A stretch of 64,000 bases of DNA from Erinaceus europaeus (GCF_950295315.1 NC_080162.1:69128962-69192961), one strand, 5' to 3'. Positions 19,429 to 29,405 are shown, counted from the stretch's first letter. Translations and numbers: made by a program. The notes: generated by a model from the letters alone, not told the origin.

Positions 19429-19495
19429 AGGGTCCATATTCTTTATCACACAGTGACACTAGTGACAGCTTATTTATTAAAAACAAGTATCCCCG

Positions 19496-19782
19496 GGAGT
19501 CGGGCGGTAGCGCAGCGGGTTAAGCGGAACATGGCGCAAAGCACAGGGACTGCGTAAGCATCTCGGTTCGAGCCCCCAGCTCCCCACCTGCAGGGGAGTC
19601 CCTTCACAGGCAGTGAAGCAGGTCTGCAGGTGTCTCTCTTCCTCTTCCCTTCTTTGTCTTCCCCTCCTCTCTCCATTTCTCTCTGACCTATCTAACAACG
19701 ATGACATCAACAACAATGAAAAAACAACAAGGGCAACAAAAAGGGAAAATAAATAAAAATATTAAAAAAAAAAAAAACAAGT
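19496..19782 (+). mobile_element. B-type SINE
   Basis: Sense full-length copy, 'gggagtcgggcggtagcgca'. TSD 'acaagtatcccc' flanks it (about 19,484-19,495 and 19,780-19,792). Confidence 0.93.
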
Positions 19783-19799
19783 ATCCCCAAGTGAAATTT

Positions 19800-20384
19800 A
19801 TAAGAGGCCAAATTGCTAGTATGTTTGGTCTTTGATCTAGAGTCATGAGTTTACTAACCAATAGAAGTAGTAATTCTAGTTTTCTGTAGCTAGTTTTGAC
19901 CCAAAGAACATTAGGCCATATGCTGGAGATCCTATTCTTGGAAAGGATAGGTTAATGACTAGCAGACTACAGGATCTGGTTTGCACAATATTTTCCAGTG
20001 AAAACAGTTTTCAGAAGTTGCCAAGGTTCTGTAACAAAACTCGGGACAGTATTTCTACCAGATATATGCAAGGGACAGGAATATGGTTAACTTCTCATGA
20101 ATACCTCAGACAAACTGAGGGCTCTGTTGATCTTATAAACATTCAATTATTCCATCAGCTCTCTCTTTGTAGCTTTACATATTACCATTGTATACTTATT
20201 GCTATGGCTAAGTGGAAGATTCAAGATAATTTTAGTTTGTTTTAATTCATTTAGTGAAGTCAGTTCATTTATATTAATAGCAGTAGCTAGCTTGTTTGCA
20301 GTATTGATTTGAACCCAGGCTTAGTTATACTATTTGCTTTGTCCAATTGAAATTTAGTAATGGGAAACATACAGAAGCTTGAAA
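19800..20384. other. unique sequence, no gene seen
   Basis: A 96-codon open frame (19,955-20,245, plus) has no recognisable motif and no splice or promoter context. I treat it as chance. Confidence 0.45.
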
Positions 20385-20985
20385 AATGTATTTTTAGTCC
20401 GGAGACTTCTCAGAACACAAGAAATGGACTTACCCTACAACCCATCAGTGCCTCTTCTAGGGATTTACCTTCTTCTTCTTCTAGCGTTTGCCAGGGATTT
20501 ACCTAAAGGGAACAAAATCATCTATCAGAATAAATCTATATATACCTATGCTCACAGCAGCACAATTTACAGTAGTCAGAACCTGGTAGCAACCCAGATA
20601 CCCAAACTCAGATGAGTGGCAAAAAAATTGTGGTATGAATACATGATGGAATACTACTCAGCTATTAAAAACGATCAAGTTATCTCTTTTGCATCATCTT
20701 GGATGGAATTTGAAGATATCATGTTAAGTGTTAAGCCAAAAAGGAAAGGATAAATACTGAATAATCTTACTTATAAGCAGGACTCAGTTTATGGGAACAG
20801 GGAGGAAGAACACAAAGTGAAATGTGGACTGGACATAGTGTATTGCATCAAAGCAAAAGATTTCGGGGAAGGAGAGGAAGGAAGGGAAAAAGAGAACTTT
20901 GGGGTCCTGGTGCATAACGAAACAGTACCCACATGTTAATGAATATACTATAAACCATTATCCTCCTCAATAAAAATAAATAAAT
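20385..20985 (+). mobile_element. L1 3' end with ORF2 tail remnants
   Basis: The start encodes remnants of the ORF2 C-terminus ('DLPYNPSVPLLGIYL', then 'MEYYSAIKNDQ' about 150 bp later), broken by stops. A short 3' UTR follows, ending 'ccattatcctcctcaataaa' and (AAAT)n. It differs from L1-A and L1-B, so it is a separate, older L1 subfamily. It carries a 23-bp Vingi insertion. Confidence 0.8.
20470..20492 (-). mobile_element. 23-bp Vingi 3'-end micro-insertion
   Basis: On the minus strand the inserted bases are the last codons of Vingi ('ggcaaacgctag') plus (AAG)n. A perfect 11-bp TSD 'agggatttacc' lies at 20,459-20,469 and 20,493-20,503. Removing the insertion and one TSD copy restores the L1 frame through 'PLLGIYLKG'. 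Confidence 0.85.
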
Positions 20986-21009
20986 AAATAAGAGAAAGAG
21001 AAAGGAAAG

Positions 21010-21094
21010 GGAGTTGGGAAGTAGCACAGCAGGTTAAGCACAGGTGGTGCAAAGTGCAAGGACCAGTGTAAGGATCCTGGTTCAAGTCAGATCA
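21010..21094 (+). mobile_element. B-type SINE head, 3'-truncated
   Basis: Only the tRNA-like head is present ('gggagttgggaagtagcaca' to 'aggatcctggttcaagtcag'). It stops just after the B-box, with no body or tail. Confidence 0.82.
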
Positions 21095-21325
21095 TCCTGT
21101 CAGTCTAGCAAAAATTGAACTAAGTACCAGGCATGGGGTTACCCCCTACTCCCCTCATGCTCAGTCCAGTCAGCGTTCCAACCACTGATCAAAGTGGTCA
21201 TACTGGATTAAATAGTTTCAGTTTAGCCTATGCAAACAGAAGAAATGTCTGCTTGGCCAACAGAATTGTGAATAAATAAAATGATTGCTGTGTGGGAGTG
21301 ATTTGAACTATGTAAAAGGTTGGTT
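21095..21325. other. unidentified sequence
   Basis: Nothing recognised. It adjoins the truncated SINE abruptly at 21,094/21,095 and may be an unnamed repeat or a deletion junction. Confidence 0.35.
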
Positions 21326-21510
21326 GTGACTGAGGAAATAGCTCAAGCTGGCAGAACACAGGACTCATGCCTGAAGCTCCTGGTTTGATCCCTGGTGCTG
21401 TATGTACTGGAGCAAAGCTTTGGCTTCTCTCTCTCTCCCCTCCTCCTCATATAGATTTTTTTCTCCATATATACCTCATATGAAATGAATAAAACAAATT
21501 TTTTTTTAAA
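21326..21510 (+). mobile_element. D-like SINE
   Basis: 'ggaaatagctcaagctggca', 'ctcctggtttgatccctggt' and 'ctctctctctctcccctcc' followed by an A/T-rich tail. Confidence 0.6.
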
Positions 21511-21523
21511 GAAAAAGTTAATT

Positions 21524-21692
21524 TCTGCATCTGGGATGGTGGTGGTGGAGTTCAAGTCCTGAAAATGATGACAGAGGAGGACGTAGTGGGGTTGTATTGT
21601 TATGTGGAAAAATTATATATGTACTAGCTATTGTATTTTACTGTCAACTGTATACCATTAATCCCCCAATATAGAAATAAAAAGAAGGAAAA
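21524..21692 (+). mobile_element. L1-B, 5'-truncated insertion
   Basis: The last ~150 bp of an L1-B 3' UTR ('gaggaggacgtagtggggtt' to 'cccccaatatagaaataaa'). A perfect TSD 'gaaaaagttaatt' is at 21,511-21,523 and 21,693-21,705. Confidence 0.86.
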
Positions 21693-21834
21693 GAAAAAGT
21701 TAATTGAAATGCATCCTTAGTTATTCAAAAATCATAGATGTTTCCTATTCATTTGCATATACTAATACTATTCATGCAATAAATTGATAAAACACTTTAG
21801 TCCTCTCCCACTCTTCTGTTCAATAGCACTTTAG

Positions 21835-21965
21835 GAATTGTCTTGGTTATTTATTGCATTATAACAAGTCAACCCATAACTATCAGCTGAAAGTAACCAC
21901 GATTCTATAAATTAGCATGGGTCTGGTAATTGACAGGGGTCAGCCAAGAGGTTCTTCTATGTGTC
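21835..21965 (-). mobile_element. MaLR LTR 3' end, antisense
   Basis: 'ggttatttattgcattataa' through 'gcatgggtctggtaattgac' and 'gccaagaggttcttct' resemble the reverse complement of a MaLR (MLT1-type) LTR end. Confidence 0.5.
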
Positions 21966-22089
21966 TCTTTTTCATTCACTCTCTCCTCACTCCTCCATGC
22001 TTACTTGCTGAAGGAAACCATCAAGAACTTAGCAAGAAGGCAAGAAGTCAACCATAGTAAGTCAGAGAGAGAGCCTCTGAAAACTGAAT

Positions 22090-22200
22090 TGCTCAGAAAT
22101 TTGATCATGGATGTCTCCCCTATAGAACTGTGAGAATAAGAATCTGCTCTTTAAATTATCCAAGCTGTAGTATTTTGTATCAACTGCCCCAACAGATGAA
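22090..22200 (+). mobile_element. MaLR LTR 3' end, sense
   Basis: 'agaactgtgagaataagaat' to 'gtagtattttgtatcaactg' resembles the sense terminus of a MaLR LTR, facing the antisense copy just upstream. Confidence 0.5.
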
Positions 22201-22357
22201 CACATGCACTACATTTTGTTCTTGCTGGTTAAGTCTTGCTATTGAGGGGATAACAGATGGTTTAAGGTAGGAGGCATTGTCAGAACATATAGAACTTTCC
22301 ACTTTGGCTGTAGGTGAATTTAGAGGTGAGCCAATGGAATACAGAAAGGTCACCCAG

Positions 22358-22568
22358 GGGGCCAGGTGGTAGTGCATGTGGTTGAGTGCACATGATGCAA
22401 TATGTAAGGATGCAGGTTCAAACCCCTGGTCCCCATCTGTAGGGGGAAAGCTTTGCAAGTGGTAAAGCAGTGTTGCAGGTGTTTCTCTGTCTCTCTTCTC
22501 TACCACCCCTTTCCCTTTCAATTTCTGGCTGTCTCTATCCAATAAATAAATATAGTAAAAATATTAAA
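22358..22568 (+). mobile_element. A-type SINE
   Basis: Sense full-length copy. TSD 'aaaggtcacccag' (22,345-22,357) and 'aaaggtcatccag' (22,569-22,581), one mismatch. Confidence 0.92.
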
Positions 22569-22581
22569 AAAGGTCATCCAG

Positions 22582-24047
22582 CATCTGATAAAGTCCTGCT
22601 TCCAGTCTTCAAATTACAGTGCCACATTGACTGCCCACATAGATATGCCATTTTGTATGTGTTGAATATAAACTAGAAATGAATTTGTTCAATCCAAAGG
22701 TCAGCATGACCAAATTCTTCTCCTAAAAGAGTCTTTCAATTTGTTTTCCACCTGCTGTGTCTGTTTCCCCATGGCCTTTCTGACATGGTTTATCCGGATT
22801 TTTTATCTTGCCAACCAAACAGGTAGACGACAGTGTCACATTGTAAACCTCTTGCAAAATTAGTCTAATAGAGTATGAAAGATGGTGAGAAGGAATTTTT
22901 CCTGTTTCACTGGGACCTCCTTTCATATCAATTCTTCCTTGAAGGCATGGGTATACCAACAGCACCGAAGGTTCTATAGGACAGGAAGGAAATCTTCTGA
23001 TGTATCTCTTGGCTAGGCACACCTTGATCTTAGTGGTGGACATAGTAATAATGGCAGAGAGGGCAACAGAGGCAACAAAAGTAGGTCCAAAGCATGTAGG
23101 GCCTTGGGGCAGTTAACCCCAGGAAATCAACAGGAGGATTGAGGTGGGGGTAGCATACCAACCAGTAGCATTATTTATGAGCTAGCCCAAGTTACTCCTG
23201 CTCACTTGCAGAAGAGGTGGGTTCAGTACCCTGTGTGCTGCTCTGGTGATAGTGTAGTTTTATCTCTGCATTGGATCCACAATGATTTTGCTAAGCATCA
23301 CCAAAGACATTAAATACCTCTAGAAGGGAGAACAGTTTTTGTTGTCACTTCCACAGTTCCTATAGACAAATAAGAAATGGAATGGCTGTGGAATGCTGGA
23401 GAGGACTCGTGGTGATGTAGACCTTAAATCTCCTTCATTCTTGCAGATACCAATTCTCCTTTGGGTTTTCTTTCTATAGATTGTACCTCATGCCCCCACA
23501 TTAATGAAAGGGACTGTATATGAGACTCTGGTTCTAGTGGCACACACACAAAAGCAGTAGAAAACCAAGAAACACCTGGGGACTTTGAGGAAACTGACAC
23601 ACTGGCTATCAGTGGCTTTTCTGAGTCTGTAGCCTGCTTATTCCTGGAAGTCTTTGCAGTCTTGCCAGCCAGAAGTATCTTTTTCTCTCTTTCCTCCCTG
23701 CCCCCCTCTTTTTACTGCAGTCTTTGTTCCATGCTGATAAAATTACAGGGTGTGCTATTTTATGCTAACCTTGAATGACTTAGATTCTTTTGTTAATAAA
23801 GCTAATTGGTTTGCTTTCGACTTTATTTGCTTCACCCAAGGGACAGACTGTCAAAAAGATACCTATAGCATAGTGTGGGGCAGCTGATAAGACCTGTGTT
23901 TAGAAAAGGCAGCTACCATCCAGCCTGTGCACAACAGATGTCTTTGCACCAAAAATTTGCCTGTGCTGTAGCTAAAAATGACTGTATGTTTCCTTTTTCA
24001 ATGTACTAAGTAGATTCCAGGAAGATGTCATTGGGTGGCAGGGAAAT
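22582..24047. other. repeat-poor interval with unassigned open frame
   Basis: About 1.47 kb with no SINE or young LINE. On the minus strand an open frame of 106 codons (22,723-23,043) stays open upstream of its ATG ('GPTFVASVALSAIIT' precedes it). I do not recognise the product, and I see no flanking exon, promoter or poly(A) signal tied to it. It could be part of a degraded processed pseudogene, an old transposon or chance. The rest is featureless. Confidence 0.4.
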
Positions 24048-24062
24048 GCATGAGCTATTCTT

Positions 24063-26163
24063 TTTTTTTTTCTTTATTTTTTATTCTGTTTTTTAAAATT
24101 TGTTTATTTATGAAAGGAGACATTAACAAAATCATAGGATGGGGGTACAACTCCACACAATTCCCCACCCAATCTCCATATCCCATCCCCTCCCCAATAG
24201 CTTTCCCATTCTCTATCCTTCTGGAAGCATGGACCCAGGATCATTGTGGGTTGCAGAAGGTGGGAGGTCTGGCTTCTGTAATTGCTTCCCCGCTGAACAT
24301 GGACGTTGACTGGTCGGTCCATACTCCCAGTCTGCCTCTCTCTTTCCCTAGTAGGGTGGGTCTCTGGGGAAGCGGAGATCCAGGACTCATTGGTGGGGTC
24401 TTCAGTCCAGGGAAGCCTGGTTGGCATCCTGATGGCATCTGGAACCTGGTGTCTGAAAAGAGAGTTAACATACAAAGCCAAACAAATTGTTGAAGAATCA
24501 TGGACCCAAAGGTTGGAATAGTGGAGATGAAGTGTTGGGGGGTACTCACTGCAAACTCTAGTGTACTACTACTTTCAGGTATATATTTGCCCTACTTTAT
24601 GGGTACCTGTGAACATATGCTCTATCTCCTGGAACCTGGTCTATATCTAGGTTTTGGCACTTTGTTAGGAAGTGAACCACCTGGAATGGAATTAGAGAAT
24701 ACTATGAAAGGAAAGGTCTCACCTGAGTGATGAAACTGAAGGGTTGTCGTTCCACACCTGAAGTCTCTGGACACAGTGTGAGGAGAAGCGTGCTGGGGTG
24801 GCACTCATTGCGTTGATTAGGTTGCAGTCAGCGGATGCAATTTTATTTGATAAGAACTGGGAGAAGCATACGGGAAAGTAGGCCCTACCCTAGGGTCCCA
24901 GGACTGGGGGAAGTTTAGGCTCTATAGTGGAGATGTGAGGTTCCTGCTGTCTTAGGGTTCGAGAATACAATGGATAGTTACTGTTATCATCACATTATTT
25001 AGTAATTGGCATCTGGAACAAAGTCCCTTTGTTAGACATACAATCAATTTTCCCCCTCTCATATTAATTAGTGATTTATATTACTACAATTTAATAGGTG
25101 TGTACATAAACACCATTCCCATCACCAAAAGATTGTGTCCCATCCCACCTACCCGCCCCCATCCTCACCCCCACCCCACCCCACCCCCCGCTGGCCCAGG
25201 AAGCCACATTTCCACCCTCCTGCTCACACCAGGGTTTTTACTTTGATGCCCTACTTTCATTTTAGTCAGATCCTGCCTTTTGTTTCCCTTTCTAATCTTT
25301 CTCAACTTCTGTTGATGAGTGGAGTCTTTGATGAAACAAACCCAATTGCAAGGAAGACTAAAGCAGAAACAAACAAATGGGACTATATCACATTGAAAAG
25401 CTTCTGCACAGCCAAAGAAACTAACACACAAACACACAGAATGGGAGAAGATCTTTACATGCCATACATCAGACAAATATATACAATCACCAAAATATAC
25501 AAAGAGCTCAGCAAACTTAGCACCAAAAAAGCAAAAAAGCAAGTGACCCCATTCATAAATGGGCATAGGATATGAACAGAACATTCACTCCAGAGGAGAT
25601 CCAAAAGGCTAACAAACATAGGGAAAACTGCTCCAGGTCGCTGATTGTCAGAGAAATGAAGATAAAGACAACATTGAGATACCACCTCACCCCTGTGAGA
25701 ATGGCATACATCAAAAAGGACAGCAGCAACAAATGCTGGAGAGGCTGTGGGGACAGAGGAAGCCTTTTGCACTGCTGGTGGGAACGTAAATTGGTCCAGC
25801 CTCTGTGGAGAGCTGTTTGGAGAACTCTCACAAGGCTAGACATGGACCTCCCATATGACCCAATAATTCCTCTCCTGGGGATTTACCCCAAGGACTCCAT
25901 AACACCCAACCAAAAAGATGTGTGTACTCATATGTTCATAGCAGCACAATTCATAATAGCTAAAACCTGGAATCAACCCAGGTGCCCAAAAACAGATGAG
26001 TGGCTGAGAAAGCTGTGGTATATATACACAATGGAATACTATGCAGCTATCAAGAACAATGAACCCACCTTCTCTGACCCATCTTGGTCAGAGCTAGAAG
26101 GAATTATGTTAAGTGAGCTAAGTCAGAAAGATAAAGATGAGTATGGGATGATCCCACTCATCA
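24063..26163 (-). mobile_element. complete L1-A insertion with 5' inversion
   Basis: A single insertion bounded by the 15-bp TSD 'gcatgagctattctt' at 24,048-24,062 and 26,164-26,178. From the left: poly(T) (the tail), then an antisense 3' UTR of about 1.25 kb to about 25,322, then a sense-orientation ORF2 segment (25,323-26,163). The two arms meet as expected for twin priming: 'ccactcatca' ends the inverted arm at 26,154-26,163, and its complement begins the 3' arm at about 25,313-25,322. This shows that the widespread L1-A unit is the 3' UTR of an L1. Confidence 0.93.
25323..26163 (+). pseudogene. L1 ORF2 C-terminal remnant (inverted arm)
   Basis: Encodes the C-terminal part of L1 ORF2p, the LINE-1 endonuclease/reverse transcriptase, beyond the RT catalytic core. 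In order: 'ETNKWDYITLKSFCTAKET', then a frameshift near 25,570, then 'RYHLTPVRMAYIKK', the cysteine-rich 'NKCWRGCGDRGSLLHCWWE', 'IIPLLGIYPKD', 'IAKTWNQPRCP' and 'WYIYTMEYYAAIKNNE'. The second frame (from 25,572) stays open into the TSD. It is a 5'-truncated, inverted, frameshifted remnant with no function of its own; the 3' arm (3' UTR) lies on the other strand at its left. Confidence 0.92.
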
Positions 26164-26178
26164 GCATGAGCTATTCTT

Positions 26179-26535
26179 ACAGCTCAGTCAAATAGGGAAC
26201 TAGAATCCTCCAATTCCCAATCCTTCTAAAGCTCCCCTCAATAGCATTAAGGCAGTTGTCGTCACAAACTTTCCTTCCCTTTGCTTTTTCACCGTTATTC
26301 TCTAAACATCTTGGTTTTGATTCAAGCCACTTGCCCACAGTCTTCAAACATCCCTGTCATCTTGTTTGTTTTTTTTTTCTTTCTATTTGCAAATTTGAAC
26401 AGTAAGTTTTAGGGATTCCTCTGAAACTGTAGCAAGAGGAGAGGTGGTAAGATAATTCAGTCAAGCAGCATTTCCTGCTTTTCTCCATGTAAGTCCTTTA
26501 ACATTTGTCTGGTGGGAAAAGATTTAGTCCCAAAT
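26179..26535. other. unique sequence, no gene seen
   Basis: Right flank of the L1 insertion site; nothing recognised. Confidence 0.4.
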
Positions 26536-26544
26536 TCTTCTCAT

Positions 26545-26668
26545 AGCCTCTTTTTTTTTTTTTTTCCCCACTGATCAGCTCTGGCTTATGGTGTTGTGGG
26601 GAATCGAACCTAGTACTTCAGAGCCTCAGGTTTGAGAGTCTCTTTGTATAACCAGCATACTATCTCCC
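26545..26668 (-). mobile_element. C-type SINE
   Basis: T-run, then 'ctgatcagctctggcttatg' to 'ataaccagcatactatctcc', reversed. Confidence 0.86.
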
Positions 26669-27245
26669 ACCACTCTTAGTCCAAAGTTTTTTGGCTAAGA
26701 TAAAGTCATACATTTTTTATTAGTAATAATGATTAACAATATTACAAGTTAACAGAGGTACAATTCCATACAATTTCCACCACCAGAGTTCCATGTCTCA
26801 TGCCCTCCGTTGGAAGCTTCCCTATTCTTTATCACTCTGGTAATGAGGACCAAAATTATGGGATGCAGAAGGTGGGAATTCTGAACTCTGTAATTGCTTC
26901 TCTGCTAGACATGGACATTGGTAGTTTTGTCCAGCCTGTTTCAATCTTTCCCTAGTGGGGTAGGGCTCTGGAGAGGTGAGACTTCAGGACACAATGCTGA
27001 AGCTGTCTGCCCAGGGAAGTTAGGATAGCATCAGAGTAGCAACTTGGTGGCTAAAAGGCCACCAAGATATAAAGCAGGACAAATTGTTTAATAAAAAGGA
27101 ACCTAGGGACCAGGTGCTAGCACACTTTGTTGAGCGCACATATTACAGTACTCCAGGACCTGGTTTAAAGCCTCCAGTCCCAACCTGTAGGGGGGAAAGC
27201 TTTGTGAGTGGTGAAGCAGTGTAGCAAGTGTCTGTCTCTCCCTTC

Positions 27246-27475
27246 TTTTTTTTATTTTTTATTTGTTATTGGAAAGAGACAGACATAAATTGAGAGAGAA
27301 GAGGGAGACAGAGAGGAAGAGAGACAGAGAGACGCCTGCAGACCTGCTTCACCGCCTATGAAGTGACTCCCCTGCAGGTGGGGAGCCCGGGGCTGGAACC
27401 AGGATCCTTACGCACGCCGGGTCCTTGCACTTTGTGCCATGTGCGCTTAACCCGCTGCGCCACCACCCGACTCCA
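27246..27475 (-). mobile_element. B-type SINE (nested)
   Basis: Reversed copy: 'gacgcctgcagacctgcttc' to 'gcgccaccacccgactcc'. The (AAC)n part of its tail is missing. Confidence 0.85.
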
Positions 27476-27482
27476 TTCTTCT

Positions 27483-27517
<35 letters not shown>

Positions 27518-27655
27518 TTCCCCTTCCCCTTCCCCTTCCCCTTCCCCTTCTCCTTCTTCTCCTTCTTCTCCTTCTCCTTCTTCTCCTCTTCCTCCTCCTC
27601 TTCCTCCTTCCCTTTCTCCTCCTCCTCCTTCATCTTGCTCTTTTTCTTCTTCTTA
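27476..27655 (+). repeat. polypyrimidine (CTT/CCTTCC)n microsatellite
   Basis: About 180 bp of pyrimidine repeats between a B-type and a C-type SINE, both reversed. Its place at the tail of the C-type SINE suggests it grew from that tail. Confidence 0.95.
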
Positions 27656-27770
27656 TTTTTTTTACCAGAGCACTGCTCAGCTCTGGCTCATGGTGGTGCG
27701 GGGGATTGAACCTGGGACTTTGGAGCTTCAGGCATGAGAGTCTCTTTTCATAACCATTTTTCTGTCTTCC
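27656..27770 (-). mobile_element. C-type SINE (nested)
   Basis: 'agcactgctcagctctggct' to 'ccatttttctgtcttccc', reversed. Confidence 0.87.
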
Positions 27771-28464
27771 CTTCCTTTCTATCACTCCCTTCCTTCTTGA
27801 TTTCTGGCTGTCTCTATCCAACAAATAAATAAAGATAATAATAAAAAAATAACACTACAATTCAAAAAGAAAAGGAACCCAAAGTTAGGAATAGAGATGA
27901 AATTATGAGTCTTTGTGTGGACAGAAGCAAGGGGAATATGACTAATAGTTTTTGCCTGGACCTGATAACTAACATATAGGTGGACTAAAAATACTGTCTG
28001 GGAAGACAATGTCTGAGTGATGGGCCTAGTCCTCTAGTAGATCTCTCTCTCTCCACCATCACTGGTCACTTCCATCAGGAACATCATCATAAGCCCTCAT
28101 GTGGGCCTCTCCAGGACCTCTCCCTTATTGTAGAACAACAATGGTAGGAATTGCCCCACTCTCTGAAGGGAGGCTGGCTCAGCTTACTCTGCCACTTAAA
28201 GAAGGCAGGTCCCAAAATGAGTGCAGCCTAGGACATTCCTAGCTGTGACCATAGACTGTGAGTTCACACTGACAGGGACTCAGGTCATACAGGCTCCTGT
28301 GCTAAATATGAATATATATGGGCCCTCGGTCAGATTGATGGGGCTAACAGTTAATGGTATTTATTTATGTTCCTCATGTTTGGGAGCTATTCTCTGCCCT
28401 AAGCCAGACTTCTAGCTTTATTCTTAATATTTTGTTGTTGTTGTTTTTCTAGAGAAAAGTAGTT

Positions 28465-28665
28465 TGGGACCAGGTGGTGGTACACCTGGTTGAGCACATG
28501 TTACAATGCTCAGAGACCCAGGTTCAAGCCCCGGTCCTCACCTGCAGGGGAAAAGCTTTGCAAGTGGTAAAGCAGTGTTGTGGGTTTCTCTCTATCTCTC
28601 TCCCTCTCTATCACCTCCTTAACTCTCAATTTCTGGCTGTCTATCAAATAAATAAAGATAAAAAA
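28465..28665 (+). mobile_element. A-type SINE
   Basis: TSD 'agaaaagtagtt' at 28,453-28,464 and 28,666-28,677, perfect. Sense full-length copy with a short tail. Confidence 0.93.
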
Positions 28666-28691
28666 AGAAAAGTAGTTCAACCTTGTTATAT

Positions 28692-28887
28692 ATATATATT
28701 TAATTTCTTTATTGGGGAATCAATGTTTTACATTCAACAGTAAATACAGTAGTTTATACATGCATAATATTTCCCAGTTTTCCATGTAACAATACAACCC
28801 CCACTAGGTCCTCTGTCATCCTTCTTGGATCTGTATTCTCCCTAGCCACCCACTCCAGAGTCTTTTACTTTGGTGCAATATGCCAAC
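28692..28887 (-). mobile_element. L1-B, 5'-truncated insertion
   Basis: Antisense L1-B 3' end: 'tttctttattggggaatc' to 'cttttactttggtgcaatat'. The 14-bp TSD 'caaccttgttatat' at 28,678-28,691 and 28,888-28,901 is perfect. Confidence 0.92.
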
Positions 28888-28929
28888 CAACCTTGTTATA
28901 TTTAAGGATAAAATTTGATCACCTTTTCT

Positions 28930-29405
28930 GATCTTTTTTTTTTTTTTATGAGAGTGAGAGTCAGAGAGGGATAAAAAGAGACGGGAGTCCAGCGGTAGCA
29001 CAGATGGTTAAGCACACTTGGTGCGAAGTGCAAGAACCAACCAGCTAAGAATCCCGGTTTGAGCCCCCGGCTCCCCACCTGCAGGGGCGTCGCTTCACAA
29101 GCGGTGAAGCAGATCTGCAGGTGGCTCTCTTTCTCTCCCCCTCTCTGTCTTTTCCTCTCTCTCCATTTCTCGGTCCTATCCAACAATGACATCAATAACA
29201 ACGATAATAACTACAACAATAAAACAAGGGCAACAAAAAGGAAGTAAATAAATATTTAAAAAATACATATAAAAAAAAGACAGAGATATCTGCAGCATTG
29301 CTCTGTTGCTCATGAAACTTCCCCTGCAGGTGCTGTCTGGTGGTTTGAATGTAAGTCTTTGCACATAGAAACCTATGCACTTTACTGAGTGAGCCACCAC
29401 TGGAT
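28930..29405 (-). mobile_element. A-type SINE split by a B-type SINE
   Basis: A reversed, diverged A-type SINE in two parts (about 28,930-28,982 and 29,279-29,405, the latter holding 'gatatctgcagcattgctct' and 'gagccaccactggatcc'). Confidence 0.78.
28983..29278 (+). mobile_element. B-type SINE (nested)
   Basis: Sense full-length B-type, 'gggagtccagcggtagcaca'. The host motif 'aaaaagagac' on the left and 'aaaaaaagac' on the right marks the imperfect TSD. Confidence 0.9.

Larger units (their letters stand above)
27110..27850 (+). mobile_element. A-type SINE hosting two SINEs and a microsatellite
   Basis: The sense A-type head and body (27,110-27,245) and tail ('cttgatttctggctgtctct', 27,790-27,850) are separated by a cluster. 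The TSD is 'aaaaggaacc' on both sides in the L1. Inside it, 'tctcccttcttt' and 'tcttcccttccttt' may be the TSD of the inner cluster. Confidence 0.8.
26695..28410 (-). mobile_element. older L1-A relative with 5' inversion, SINE-disrupted
   Basis: An antisense 3' UTR runs from about 26,695 to 27,109 and resumes at 27,852-28,016 after a SINE cluster. From about 28,018 to 28,410 the sequence is the sense strand of the adjoining upstream UTR ('gatgggcctagtcctctag', 'gaattgccccactctctgaa', 'gatggggctaacagttaat'). Comparison with 32,879-34,362 shows the two arms are neighbours in an uninverted copy, so this is a second twin-primed insertion. I could not find its TSD. Confidence 0.75.

Noticed and set aside
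24104..24549. Frames of about 100-150 codons that recur in several L1-A copies (also 3,950-4,342, 7,962-8,369 and 50,609-50,935).
   Set aside because: They recur because the 3' UTR recurs; frame and stops differ between copies, so a conserved protein is not supported.
25165..25584. Minus-strand frames opposite the L1 ORF2 segment (also 25,455-25,843).
   Set aside because: Antisense shadows of the ORF2 remnant.
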